Part shown: positions 29,281 through 41,124 of the stretch, one piece after another
Position numbering within the stretch: position 1 is the stretch's first letter
Layout of the letters: the number at the start of each line of letters is the position of its first letter
Source of the DNA: Agrocybe praecox
Taxonomy: Eukaryota; Basidiomycota; Agaricomycetes; Agaricales; Agrocybaceae
Reading direction: 5' to 3'
Assembly (NCBI GenBank): GCA_964017145.1
Contig: OZ024847.1
Coordinates: 2,046,001 to 2,110,000, forward strand
Length of the DNA stretch: 64,000 nt
Position numbers and translations under genes: made by a program
The notes under the pieces: generated by a model
Told to the model about the DNA's origin: nothing
The model's input: only the letters and a program-made list of their open reading frames with translations
The model's database searches: none

Positions 29281-30810
29281 TCTTCTTTCTTTCTTTTTAC
29301 CACCACCACTTTCACCCACTTGCTTCGCCACTGGTTCTGTGCCGCTGGTGTCCTAATAATCCAACATATCTGGTCCCTGTTCGATGGTACCGCTCGACGG
29401 AAAAGCAGTATCCTCGGCCTGCAATCTTTATCTGCCTCCCCACGCTCCCGCTCTTTCTTTTAGGAAAATATGTTGTCTACGCTTCTTACGCCTCACCTAT
29501 TTCCCCGCTTGGACGGTTATGAAATATAATACGCCAAATATAGAGTAGACCTAGGTGGGCTCTCAGAGTCGACGACCGTATATCTTACATCCACCTTGAA
29601 TGGTGATTGATGCTGCGACCGATTCCATCAGCATATTCGTATGTCCAAACTTGTTTCCATCCCACTCCGAACATTCTTAGCTTAAAACGCCCTTCAACTT
29701 TCATTTCCATTCATCCATAGCATCGTTCGTCTCTTCGTGTCTCTTGAACTTTCCGACGAACCGTCCTATAAATGATATCGTATCTCAGGCGCCCTTGGAT
29801 GGTTGAAGTTTGATTGCACATCACATATGGATGTGTTTTGGCTCAGTGCAAATAGCTTGTCTCCGGAGTATCACGCTGCTGGTGAAAGCATAGACATATG
29901 TTTCATCGCGTATTCTGTAAGGCAATATAAATCATGTGAGAAAATTACGTTTTTATAAAAGTCTTGGATTCAGAATAATGTATATTCCACATTCAGTCCC
30001 TTTCTTGGCCGCCACTTCCTATCCCCTCTTATCTCAACAGCGAGTGTCGTTTACCCTTGTTAACGCCCAACCATTGCGCCCACTTAATGAACAACGCACC
30101 GTAGTTGATCCACCTACCGCCACCTCGTTGTGGAAGAACGACATCTTGTATGTTGTTCTCACAACCCAAAATAAAGTAGAGAACTCAAATTTTGGTTTTA
30201 GTTGTTGTTTGTCTTTGAGCGCAAATCCCAGAGAAGGCGCTGAGGAAGCACCATGTTTTGCCTTCTCCACAGCCCACCATTCCGTCCCTTTCACTACACA
30301 TTCTAACATATCTCCATGTCACTTCGAAAGAACAACGTTCAGCGTTGCTTCTTGGCGTCCTATATCTTGGTCTCACGTTCCAAAACGAAAATCGGATATG
30401 GAGAAGCCAAGGACTTTATTGCGACGTGAAGTGAATTTGAGTTGTTCTTAGTCCTCGGTATCATGTTTCACACAAGCTGGATCTTTGAATCTCGATTGCA
30501 TTAAGGCTTACTGGGAACGTTTCCGAAAGGACGAACGCGATATTGCGTTGCCGGGTGCATCAAAGTTATGTGTTTTTATTCATTTAATTCTAAAGTATGT
30601 AGGGCATCTTTGAGTTTGGTGCCGAGAAGTATGAGTGGGGTGCTCAGAACATTCTCAAGGTTATTGGTGAGTCTTTTGAAGCTGAAAATAACCCAATGAC
30701 CTTCGGCTCACAATCAAAAGCCGAAGAGTAGGCGCTAACGGGCTCTGATGTGCCATGCTACTAATACTTATGACGTTCACAGCCTTCAGGTTAATGTTGG
30801 AGCATCGTAA
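29281..30810 (+). pseudogene. upstream spacer of TPR gene 1 with exon-like remnants
   Basis: No complete gene. An exon-like piece at about 29976-30180 (PHSVPFLAATSYPL, TVVDPPTATSLWKNDILY) is shared with 57415-57630. A second, 30603-30666, reads FEFGAEKYEWGAQN and has AG/GT borders; its counterpart at 57809 carries a 2-base insertion that breaks the frame. Between them, 30182-30443 is absent from the 57.6-kb copy and is bounded by inverted AACTCAAATT, so it is probably a small insertion. Confidence 0.4.
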
Positions 30811-30814
30811 GTGT

Positions 30815-30840
30815 CCGCTCTTGTCTCTTGTTTATAACAA
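30815..30840 (+). promoter_or_regulatory. conserved promoter block of TPR gene 1
   Basis: CGCTCTTGTCTCTTGTTTAT followed by AACAA, ending 109 bases before the ATG. Equivalent blocks precede the other three genes by 87-107 bases. TTTATAAC is a TATA-like core. Conserved sequence outside the coding exons at this distance suggests the core promoter. Confidence 0.5.
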
Positions 30841-30948
30841 ACACATGGGTGGCGTAGAACTGCAGTGCTTAGTATATTGTGGATCATACAGTCTCAAGCT
30901 GCTTTTCACTTACTAACAAGCTCCCTCCTTTTCTTCGATTCATGTGAA

Positions 30949-33900
30949 ATGGCAGATCCACTATCTATTGCTCTCGCTGCGATCTCCCTTGCAACAGCGC
31001 TCAGGGACATTATCGAACTCGCACAAGCGCTCAATGACTCGTTCAAGAAGGTGGGAAGGTAAAGTCACGGTTGGGAGAAGCCCTCAAAGTTGATTTTCCC
31101 ATTCTTAGCCTGGTCGGAATATGCAAAGGGTAGAATCTCTGGCTTCAGAGACGCTCGGGATTGTAAAGGATCTCCAGAAGTTCTATGACGGACATAAGGA
31201 GATTCTTGACAGTGCGCCGGATATGCAAGACGCCGTATTAAGGCTATCGAAGTGCGTGTTTAATATCGCTAACCGGGCATTTCACACATTTTCACTCACA
31301 TCTCCTGTAGGGAAATGGAAAGGGTACACGAGGGATGCAAACCTATAATACAAATTCACTCTGCCTCAGACGGGAATCTACGTACCTGGATAAGGCGGAA
31401 AGTTGGACCTTGGTGGAAGCAGAATAGCCTGGAGGAATCTATTCGAAATCTGCGAGATGGAGCGAATAAGTGTCGTAGTGATTTTATGGTACGAGAATAC
31501 GGAACACGCCATCTGACAGGTGCTGACAAGAATTTTGAAGATGTTCTCATTACTACGCATTGAAGGCGCCACTGCTCGGAGTCAAGCTACTGTGGTTCAA
31601 ATCCAGGCCACTACGATGGAAATCCGAAATGCTGTTGCGCACGGGGTTGCTTGCTCTCATCTCCAATCGTCACCTCAAGTCTCGGATGACAATATCCTAG
31701 GCATCCTTGGTTCCACTCCCGTTATATTATCGCAACTTCCCCCACATGTCAAATTGGCCGAACACCTTGTGTATAAGGAATATATCACACTTCAAGTGGG
31801 AAAGATTGCCATCTTATTCAAGGACCTCTCTTCTAGCGGATCCTATCCAGTGGAAGATCCAGATTCTGTACATCAACAACCTTTCTGGGCTGTAATTTGG
31901 CTAAGCCCTTTTACCAAGGAGGAAATAGAAAGCGTACAATCCAATATTTTTGCTCTCATAGTGAAGATACAAGATAGCATTCAAGGCAGACACAATAATG
32001 AATTGTCAATCCAGCGCGGTGCACGGGCAATGTCGCACCTATCTGTCCGGCTTGTTAATCTCGACATGGATCAAGAATCTTTAACAATAGCGCAATTTGC
32101 CGTGGATATTTATCGGATACTCGCCAAAACAAACGAAGATGTTTACGGACCCCACCTTGTGCATGCACTCTACCTCATGTCGGACACGCTTGCGGACGCT
32201 GGGGAGCTTGTACAGGCCTACAAAGTAATCACAGAGGCTGTGACCCTTGGGCGTCGTCTCGTGGCTGTCAATCCGACCTTTGAGGCCCAAATCCAGCTTG
32301 CCGATTTGGTTCGCCATTCCTCCTATGTTGCGCGTCGGAATGGAGATTTGGAAAGTGCCACCCGCGATGCAGAAGAAACTGTACAAACCTACGAGCGTCT
32401 CATCGGAAACATCACATCCGCATTACAAATGGAAGTAAACATCATAGACAAAATGCGCCGACCAACCATTATGACGTTGGAGACCACACACGCTTACGAC
32501 TTTGCTCGTGCATTGGAAGAGCTACATTACAATCTATCTTCAACCAAGAGGAAAGATGAATCAGTAAGCGCGGGAATAAGGGCGCTCGAACTATACAGTG
32601 CACTGGAGCAGAGGGGATATTACATCAATTTCAGTTTTTCAATAGCAAGCCTCTGTTACTCTCTCGCATCCGATGACAATCGGGACGTAATCGCCGTTGA
32701 GCAGGCTCTTTCCTACACACAAAGAGCGGTGTCCCAATATGAGAAGGCCCTTCGACACACCGGAAATGTCCCCCGCGACCTTCCTTTTTCCCTGGCAAGG
32801 CAAGGCAAGATTTTATCAGATTTGGGCCGTGTTGAGGAAGCATATGTGGTGTGCCAGAAACTTGAACAAGTAGTTCAAAACCATATCGAGGATCATCAGC
32901 TCCGTGCCAAATCGCTTCTGGAATTAACGGAAAATCTTTTTCATTCGAGGCGTTACGTGGAGGCAGCGTTGGTAGGGGAACAATTGGTTACCAACTGCCG
33001 AGCATCGCTTTTAGATTGGAATCTCTGCACCGCCTACCTCTTCACTTGCTCGGCCTTTGATATTTCAGGAAACACTCTCAAGGCAATACAAATTGCGGAG
33101 TTAGGAGTCAGCCATTGGCGCATTCGAGCATTTCACGATTCTAAAAACGTTGGATTTCTTGCTGCCAGCGTTGACGATCTAGCACGTCAACTTCAATCAG
33201 CAGCTCAGCACGAACGAGCGCTTAGTGAAGGACACGAAGCAATGAAACTGTATGGCAGCTTGATTCAAAAAGACCCCACCCTTCTAGAGGATTACATGAA
33301 AACCCTTCGACTAAATATGAATATTGCTACGCAAGCAAAGATGGAAATCCAGTCCTTGGAAAGAAGCCGCCAGGTCATTCAGTATTCTCGGGCACTGGTC
33401 AAGCAGTTTCCAGACCAACGAATACTTCTTATTCGTCTCATCTTCGATCACGCAAGGCTGTTGGAAGACTTTGACCAGCTTACAGAAGCCAGCGCCGCCA
33501 TTGAAGAGGCTCTCGGCTGGTTTGACGTACATTCAGCTCAAGATGAAGAGTTGGCAGAACTGCACTCTGACACACTTATTGATTCTGGCAGACTTATTTT
33601 CCGTCAAGGTCATCTCGACAAGGCATTAAGTGTATATGACAAGGCGATCAGAGTTGGGCAACCCTTCGCAAACAATCATTCTGTTGCTTACAATCTGCTC
33701 AGGGCAAAGATGAAAACCCTCATGATATTATATATTATGGGAGATGTTCCACTTGCGCTCGCCAACATTGAAGATTGTCTTACGTTTGCCACCGACCATG
33801 ATTTGGAGGAGGAAGACGTGTATACCTGTTACTTGGAAAATGTATCGCTTATCTACAGATCCAGTGGGAACATAGATAGCGCGGTGTCTAACATGCGACG

Positions 33901-34468
33901 GTCGATTAACATTGATCGAGATCAAGACAGAATTCCATTTTCCTGGATTTTGTCTGATCTTCTTGCCGATGCTGGGGAGGGAGAAGAAGCCCTTACAGTT
34001 GCAAATGAGGCCATACAAGAATGCGAGAAGTGGCAGGACAGTTCCTCAATCATCTACAAGGAACGTTATGCACAGGCGCAGTATACTCTGTCCGTACGTC
34101 TCTTCGCAAACAACGATCTTATTCGTGCCCGAGAGCTGCTTCTCAAGGTCCGATCATTTTATCAACAACATTCACAGACCAGGAATCTTTGGTTCATCCA
34201 GCTGGGCATAACCATATGGGCATTGGGACACCTAGAGTGCGCATCAGGCCGACACGAAGAAGGCATCGCTGCCCGAATCGAACTCACCGAGTTGCAAAAA
34301 CAACTCCAACTCATATTCCCAAGCCTCAATCATCTTGTGGAGGTAGCGTTGAAAAGAGAACGAAACTTTGACGCGTGGAAGAACCTCAAAAAGATCAATT
34401 TAACATGTGGACACCAGAACGAAGATGATATACTCGAAAGCGCAGTTTTTGACAGTCTTGTCGGATGA
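30949..34468 (+). CDS. TPR gene 1: STAND-type N-terminal domain plus TPR superhelix, 1116 aa
   Basis: Exons 30949-31050, 31109-31251, 31311-31488 and 31541-34468; the introns are 58, 59 and 52 bases. Residues 1-141 (MADPLSIALAAISLATALRD..., then HKEILDSAPDMQDAVL and NSLEESIRNLRDGANKCRSD) form an all-helical domain like the N-terminal domains of fungal STAND/NLR proteins (Pfam Fungal_N-like, from memory). Next comes a heptad linker of three units (GATARSQ, ATVVQIQ, ATTMEIR; 150-170), then about 900 residues of helix pairs in TPR style (for example DLGRVEEAYVVCQKLEQV and QGHLDKALSVYDKAIRVG). No GxxxxGK[ST] P-loop is visible, so no NACHT or NB-ARC domain. Probably a cytosolic scaffold or recognition protein; role unknown. 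The C-terminus is AVFDSLVG as in gene 4. Confidence 0.85.
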
Positions 34469-35140
34469 GCCTGTAGCATTTGCAGACTAGGTTTGAATTG
34501 GCTATCTTTGATACTTTTTCCTTTGGCTCTCACCTGTTAACGAGTTTCCTTCTGGCACTCCTCCAACACTGCGGCAGCCCATAACCCTGAGGCAGGAAAC
34601 ACGGGATAAACGTCGGCGTTGAAACGTTGATGGGCCATGCTAGAATTTGTACATGGCATTGCTGGTCATATCTGCAGACAGTTAGCAGCAGTTCACATAA
34701 ATATTCCACATCATTTTAGTTACGAGGTATTGATGCTTAGATGTCGTAGTTTTTATGTTCGCCGATTCCAGATACAGGATCTTCAACTAGTAAGTGTCTC
34801 GAACAAGGCGAGGGGTACTACTATCGGGACGTTGGATGGCATGGCCTTCTGGGAATGAACAGGTCAACATCTCAGGGTATAGAGAAAAGGCAAGGCACGC
34901 ACACGGCCAATAGCCCAATGACCGTGATTCTTATGACATCTGATATGTAACAGGTCCTCCTCCTTGCCCAGAATTTCGAGATTGAGTGAATTAATTCTTC
35001 GAGTGACTACAAGATAAGCAATCAATAATATTCAATGAATGAAAGAGGAGAAATAGATGCAACATACCCCCACAGCAGCTATGGTTTGATACCAAGGCCT
35101 TATAGAGGAAAGTCGTCTGGAAGCTCTGACAGGGAGCATA
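34469..35140. other. 3' flank of TPR gene 1
   Basis: No gene. Shares blocks with the 3' flanks of genes 2 and 4 (GGGCCATGCTAGAA, ATACAGGATCTTCAACTAGT, GGCGAGGGGTACTACTAT), so the duplicated unit includes the downstream region. Confidence 0.5.
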
Positions 35141-35713
35141 CTTTATCATGCTACAGTGCGACTTGTCACGACCTACTGGTAGTCCTAGGATCTTCAGCGT
35201 AAACCTCGAGCGTGAGCGGTGTTATACAAAAGGAAGGAGAATTTCAATGCGTTGGAAAAAAGGGACGAACACGATCGGAAACTGCGAAAATGGCGAACGA
35301 GAGAAATATTTGTTCGGGATTGAATATTGAATCTTGACCTCTCTGAGGGATATCCGAGACACGGCATTGTTTGCTTTGAAACCATGGGCGAGATTCGATC
35401 GATGCCTATGGCCATCAGCGTGAAAGACGTTCCTTCCGAGACGAGAATCTCCATGCTCCTCTTCAATGCTTTAAAGTAGGAACCTTCGAGTGCGAGAAAG
35501 GACCTTGATCCACGTTTGATTTTGAGGCGCATATACCCGACTCATTGTGCCCAATTGCACCAGATGCAAAATCATGATTCTGGAATGTCAACTTTGCACG
35601 CAGTCGGCTCTCGATCGGGTGAACGTCAAGCTCTGACTTCCATTCTGACTCCTGTAAGAAAATCCGGCGCTGCCAGCTTCTTCAGACGATTCGGTACCAC
35701 CACACCAGGATAG
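35141..35713 (+). pseudogene. possible small plus-strand gene remnant
   Basis: Paired with 62416-62920. Pieces read LYKRKENFNALEKRDEHDRK, then IRSMPMAISVKDVPSET, then SGERQALTSILTPVRKSGAA ending FFRRFGTTTPG. The charged, helical first piece and the conserved basic end look protein-like, but the frames do not join without introns or shifts, and the two copies differ by small insertions. No function recognised. Confidence 0.35.
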
Positions 35714-37560
35714 ACCCCACCGATATACATTTTCCTGTTGTTCTTCTGACCACTATCTCCACCTATCGTTTTCCATTCGTCCACCCCAGCCTGTGCGGCC
35801 CTCTTGAATCCCACTCTCGATAGTTATGCCTTGCTCAAAATACAAATATTCTGTGTGTAGAAGGAGCAATAGGAACCGACACTAAGAGTTGCAATGAAAA
35901 AAAAGCATGTGCTCGATGGCTTCAGGTAAAGTACACATACGTTGTGAGATAACAGTCTTCCAATGATGTTATATACCCCAGGCCGTCGTGAACATGGAAG
36001 ACAACGTTGAACAGCGTGACATCGAGGCATTTGACGCTGTGAGTATGGAGGATCGATTGACGAGAGCATAGGGGTGGTACGTCATCGCCTGCTCGCCTTG
36101 CATCATCGGGGTACTGCAAACGATTCAGCCATGGTTGAATCCTGCGTCCTCGGTCGACAACTTCCTCTCGCAACCCGCTTCGAGCTTTTCGCATTTGGTC
36201 CCGGCACCCATGCTCCACTCTTCAAGACCTTCCTGAGCATCTCGCTTTTTGCAATTCATGCTGGTTCACGGCACTATCACGACACATGTTGTAGCATAGG
36301 TGATGTACGAGTGAATGTCGCGTCTTCCCTCCCAACTTCTATAGTCAACCCATAGCCGCTGGTGCTGTGCCCACTAAAGCCGGGGTTTAACATATTTCAA
36401 CGTCTTAAAATCGCATAAAGTACTCACATATTTCTTGGCCCCAAACCCCCGATCGTCTTCCACTGCCGAAAGAACGTCGGCGCTCGTTCCTGATGCCCGC
36501 GAGACCCACTCGCCCAAGCACACTGTGCTAGGCTTCGATTGTCGAAAGGACATCAGGGCTTATTCCTTTTTCCCGCGAGACTCACAGAACTTGCCCAAGT
36601 ACGCTTTGCCAGTTATGCATATACCCACCACGACTTGATATAAAAATTGAGCCGAGCGCGTTCAGCGTCTGTGTGCTTCAAACGAGATGCGTCAAGGCGG
36701 AACCTGTCCAAACGCTGGCCTATACGCGGTCGATGAGGCACGAACGACACTGAAACCGGTTGTGGGTGTTTGATGGCAGGAAGATGCGCAAGTGCGTACG
36801 GCTTTCTTACTGAAGTTGAAGATATCAACCTACAATTCAGGCACAAGAGTAAGAGTTGAAACTTACCAACACGATACAAAGGCACTAAATCCGCGAGTTC
36901 CCAGCAACCATACTCTTTAAAGCCTTTATACCCAAGTATCGACTGCACCCAAAGATGTTCGGAGGAGTATCATCGTCCACGTAAGCTCTGGTGATTGATA
37001 GAAAAAGTTCAGAGGGATGGTCAACTCGGTGGAATGGATGGGTAGACTCACCGAACTACAAATTCCTTGATGCTCTCTTTTCTCACTCAATGTTCATCAT
37101 AGCCGATGCTGCAATAACAAGGATGGATCGAACTGCGACTTCAAGGGAGGCCATACCCAACGCGTCGATTCATCGGTGTCCGTTGGGGTATCCGTTGGTC
37201 AAAACGAGGAAGAGGAGGGGACTCTGGAAAGAGACAGATGTGAGAGGAATTCCAATTTAGAAAGAAAGAAGGCACGTACTGATCGAGAAGACAGAGTGGT
37301 ACGGTTCATCTATCGTCGAGCTTCTCGATTATGGGATGGCAGCATTTTCGGAACATCGAAGTGCCTAATGGATGGCAGAAACCTCTCTGGGATGACGAGG
37401 ATTGGTGTGTACACGTGTAAGTTGCAAAGTCGGGGCGGAGACTAGGTTGATCGAGTATTTGAAAATCGAGATCAAATACGGGGCTCTTAAGAGAACGATC
37501 TGACATCATCGAAAGGAGGTTTAAAAAGAAGAGCGAACGCTGAACACGGAATAATTCCGG
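35714..37560 (-). pseudogene. decayed minus-strand gene remnants, unit 2
   Basis: 35.8-36.79 kb is nearly identical to 63.0-64.0 kb. Splice-like sites (GTAAGTTTCAAC near 36866, acceptor TGTAG) and an exon-like piece on the minus strand (SPLLFLVLTNGYPNGHR, then VRSILVIAASAMMNIE at about 37100-37240) match remnants at 28.1, 51.3, 52.1 and 56.3 kb. A further piece at 37306-37400 reads RGFCHPLGTSMFRKCCHPII. Stops interrupt the joined frame. Unknown function. Confidence 0.4.
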
Positions 37561-37562
37561 AA

Positions 37563-37634
37563 ACGGTCACGCGACTTCATTCGGCTTCTTCCGTTACGCG
37601 TCGCGTAGCCTAGGCCGAGCCTTACCTGAGACAA
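37563..37634 (+). repeat. ACGCGT-rich conserved block, copy 2
   Basis: GGTCACGCGACTTCATTCGG followed by TTCCGTTACGCGTCGCGTAG and the CTAGGCCGAGCC tail; very close to the copies at 29203 and 56768. Confidence 0.7.
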
Positions 37635-40600
37635 ATCTCTTCAGTCCCTTCCACCACCACTTCCGCTCAAATAAACTGAGATCTGGTTGCTAGCGCTTAC
37701 CCCCCACCGACCTGTCAAACTCGCTATCACTGGTATCGCTCTCTCGTCTCTCGTCTCTCCTCAACCCTCCGTATCTTGACCAAGGCGATACAGTTTTCGA
37801 TTCTCGTCCAATCCTCGACTCCCTATCTTTAGCCTTATCGACACATTCTATTACAAACGCGTTCCCGGCTCTATAATGTATATTGAATCCTCTGGTGTCT
37901 CAACTGGCACCATATGTTTAAGAAGATATCAAACAAGTGCATCTATCCCTCGTGGCCCAAGTGTGATATGAATGGTGTACGCAAGCGTCAACTTCATCAA
38001 TCTGGCGCTTGTTCTCGGAATTTTAAATGTCCCCCGTTCTCCATTTGCAGTCATCCACCAGCATGAATCATGCTATGTCAAGATATAGCCACTGACATCT
38101 ATGTATCTTCAGCGATTGTCCGAATTTCGCAAAGTGAACAATGTTCGTTAGACCGGACAAAGGATACAACGCTTCGTAACCAGACCAACATTGACTTGTG
38201 AGGGCAACACGCATTCCTGGTCGCCTGCACTATGCCCTATCCCTCGGTCGGCCTGGAGATTTTTCTGATGCGCAGGATGTACGCATGTAAGGATCGCCCA
38301 CATATTTTTCGGTTTACCATAGTCCATCCGGCCGTGTCAATCCAACCGATCTATACCAAAGCGAATGCTGACCTTGATTTCGCCCCCCTCCTCTCTCTAT
38401 CAAAACTCTGCCGTCCTACATCCAGAATCCATATCCTCATATACTTTCAATCTGGTTTATGTATAACCTTTCGGCTTCTCAACGAGGGGTTTCGACCTGG
38501 TTACCAATTAGCAATGTAACGGTAAATGGCTTCGATCTAGTATGCATCCAAGTGTTGACCCCAGGAATTTTATCATCGCCGAAGGTTCTTCGTATACAGC
38601 ACTGCAGCGTTCAACCCACCAGGCTGCATCCTTCAAGATTGCTTGTCGAGGTTTCAACGCAAGGCACAGATGTATGTACCTCCAAGTTAAGTTTTAACCC
38701 AATTAATCACACACACGAATTGATTGATACATTCAAGCATACTGCCCTTCGTCTGGGCCTCTCTCATATAAATATCATATCCCCTTTAGCTGCCAGTATC
38801 CTACCATTGCGAGAGGTCATCCCACTCCCATTCATCCACATATCCTTCGTCACTTTGGATGCAAGAAAGTCTATCCTCGGCTTATGTTTTCTGTGCTAAA
38901 GAACGTGCTATTACTTACGCGAATCGGATAGCATTACGTTGCCGTGATAACATAGTCAGCATATTGGCGAGTCGAGGGATATAAAGGGAAGGGGGTGTTT
39001 GGAGCTGAGAAAAATTGGTGTCCAATGGGAAAAAATAGTTAGGCTAAATTGCGACGCGACGCGTCACGGAAAGTACACGTGACCGTTCGGTAAATATTGG
39101 AGCGATCAATTCCGAGTTTGCTTCCGTTGCCCACTTTCACTTTCTCGTTAATCAGTATCGTTGCCCTTGGGTCATTAATCAATGATATCCGGTGTTCTCT
39201 TCAACGACATGAAACCACACTCACGCTACGAGTATCGCACTCCTTGAAGATCCATTTCACCTAGGGAAGCCTTCATCAAATCCGACGGGGAATGCACGAT
39301 GGCCTCAGAACTTCAAAAGAATGAAGGCCGTCGGACCAGCTACTCATGAAACTCTTACCCGGAGAGTCATTGTTGCTGGTGAGTGCGTGTGGTTCCGCTT
39401 TTTTCTCTGTGTAGTGATGCTCACACTTATCGTAGCCCCCAGATCATTAAGCTTGACGCTAGTCTTAGCAAAGCAGTGGAAGCCTCAGTTCGATCAGTAG
39501 GAATAGGACTACACAAACGTCAAATGATACGAGTCGATGGTCATCAGTACAGATTGTTAAGCTGCGCTAAATCTGACCGATAAGTTACTCAGAGATGTTA
39601 TACCGCTGCATATATATTCCTCTATCGTTTCTTTTGAACGTTACCAAGGATTCCCTACTGCGTCTATCATCCATATGATCCGCTCCATACCTATCAGTAC
39701 AGCGACCCCCTGAGCTCGAGGACGACTACCTAGCTGGAGATGGTATGAGCAAGTCGTCGATGTCTGGATCTCGTATCGACCCATTCTCTTCCCAGAATTA
39801 TTTTTTACCATTCACCTAGAGGAACAGATGAGGGTACTTGATAGCCTTTACCGTCGTTCGAACTTGGGAAATTAGTGTATGTACCATCTATTTGTAGCGT
39901 GTATATGCGCTAAATTTTTATCAATCTAACGGGTTATTCTACTTTCAGAGGCGTAGCAAATTCGAATGTTATCTGTCGCTGAGGCTATTGGTTGGGATGA
40001 CGAACCTCAAGTATGCTGTTCATTTCATTCATCCATTTTGAAAATTCGAGCATGTAACTCATCCGCACCTCTTGTTATCACCCTAATTAGGGATGGTGAT
40101 TCTGTATCGTCGATGAGTAAAGGTATGGATCCCACAAATGAACTAGAGATAGTCTCTTTTGTTTGCTCATTGCCATCTAGCCTGCCTTCCGCGTGTACTC
40201 TAGATCTCAGTTAGTTGAAGTCAAAAAGCAACGGAGGTTGTTCATTGGTTGTACGCGTAAGCTTGGTCACCTATCCTTGTGGTTGGGGGGATCTCTAATG
40301 GACTAGATACAAGTGCTGTCTGTCTGTTTCCCAGTAGAACCTGCAATATTTGTCTCAGCTGCGCATGTCTCGATGTCGACGTCGGCGTGGTGCTACATGA
40401 TTTGAACACGACTTGTATGTATCCCAACATCTCCTATTCAAGTTCGTTATCGAGGGAAGTATTAATAGAGGACTCAGCCGAACGTACTCAAGGGTAGTAA
40501 CTTTGGATGAAGTGGTTGTAATTCAAGACCCTGGAAGTTCGCAATAGGATGGGAACAACCCTACGACCTTTGGTTCTCACACCGAATTGAGGAGTGAACT

Positions 40601-41004
40601 GGAAACCTCAGTGGTAGGCGCTCAGTGAACCGTATTGGAATGGCGGTCTTATTTAGTAACATCACAGGATATTAGCATCAGAAATAAAGACAGCGCTCTC
40701 TGCTTTTCCCTATGTACCTGACGACATATTTGTATGCGATGACTCCACTACGCTGTGCATGACGGGCTTTGCTGTGAAGTGCTGCCAAATAAACTTCTCA
40801 CAGCCTCCGGCGGTGCATATTCGGTACTATGCGCAGAAGACAACAACTTTCTCGCGACTTACATGTTATCATTTTAATGCCCGTCTTGCTCAAACGTGGC
40901 CAACCTCATTAATCATTTGTGGGTGTTTCAATCTCAATGGATATTGCTGCAAGGCTAATGCGCTACACACAGTGAAATCAAGTAGGTTAATTTTGTAATA
41001 CCGT
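37635..41004 (+). pseudogene. long upstream spacer of TPR gene 2 with decayed exons
   Basis: About 3.4 kb without an intact gene. Open stretches of 95 and 146 codons (38232-38519, 38459-38899) are not recognisable. Segments at 39.9-40.4 kb (GGTGATTCTGTATCGTCGAT and a stretch near 40210-40310) and 40.7-40.95 kb correspond to 53.8-54.1 and 54.4-54.6 kb, and the last also to 45.8-46.0 kb. These are shared remnants of the array unit. Confidence 0.4.
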
Positions 41005-41008
41005 AACT

Positions 41009-41030
41009 GTCCGCTCTTGTCTTATTTACA
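41009..41030 (+). promoter_or_regulatory. conserved promoter block of TPR gene 2
   Basis: GTCCGCTCTTGTCTTATTTA, the counterpart of 30815-30840, ending 95 bases before the ATG. The TATA-like core is weaker here (TTTACAAC). Confidence 0.42.
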
Positions 41031-41124
41031 ACAGACAGCTGGGCGGTGCTGAGCTGCACTTCTTATATTCAGGATCATATACCCTCAAGCTATTCACCTA
41101 TTAGAAACCGCCCACTTGAATGAG

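Noticed and set aside
29118..29522. A 134-residue protein over the ACGCGT block
   Set aside because: The frame is not kept in the copies at 37.6, 52.6 and 56.8 kb; conservation there is at DNA level only.
31565..31630. Heptad linker repeats as a CRISPR or satellite array
   Set aside because: The 21-base units are degenerate, in frame and part of a coding exon; there are no spacers.
31541..34468. NACHT or NB-ARC NTPase inside the TPR proteins
   Set aside because: I looked for GxxxxGK[ST] and a following DD/DE-type Walker B in all four proteins and found none.
36074..36638. Plus-strand frames of 93 and 67 codons, also present at 63282-63846
   Set aside because: Their conservation reflects a near-identical duplicated spacer, so it says nothing about coding; no domains, and conflicting minus-strand exon remnants.
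38232..38899. Two overlapping frames of 95 and 146 codons upstream of TPR gene 2
   Set aside because: No recognisable domain and no counterpart in the other units; kept only as part of the spacer description.
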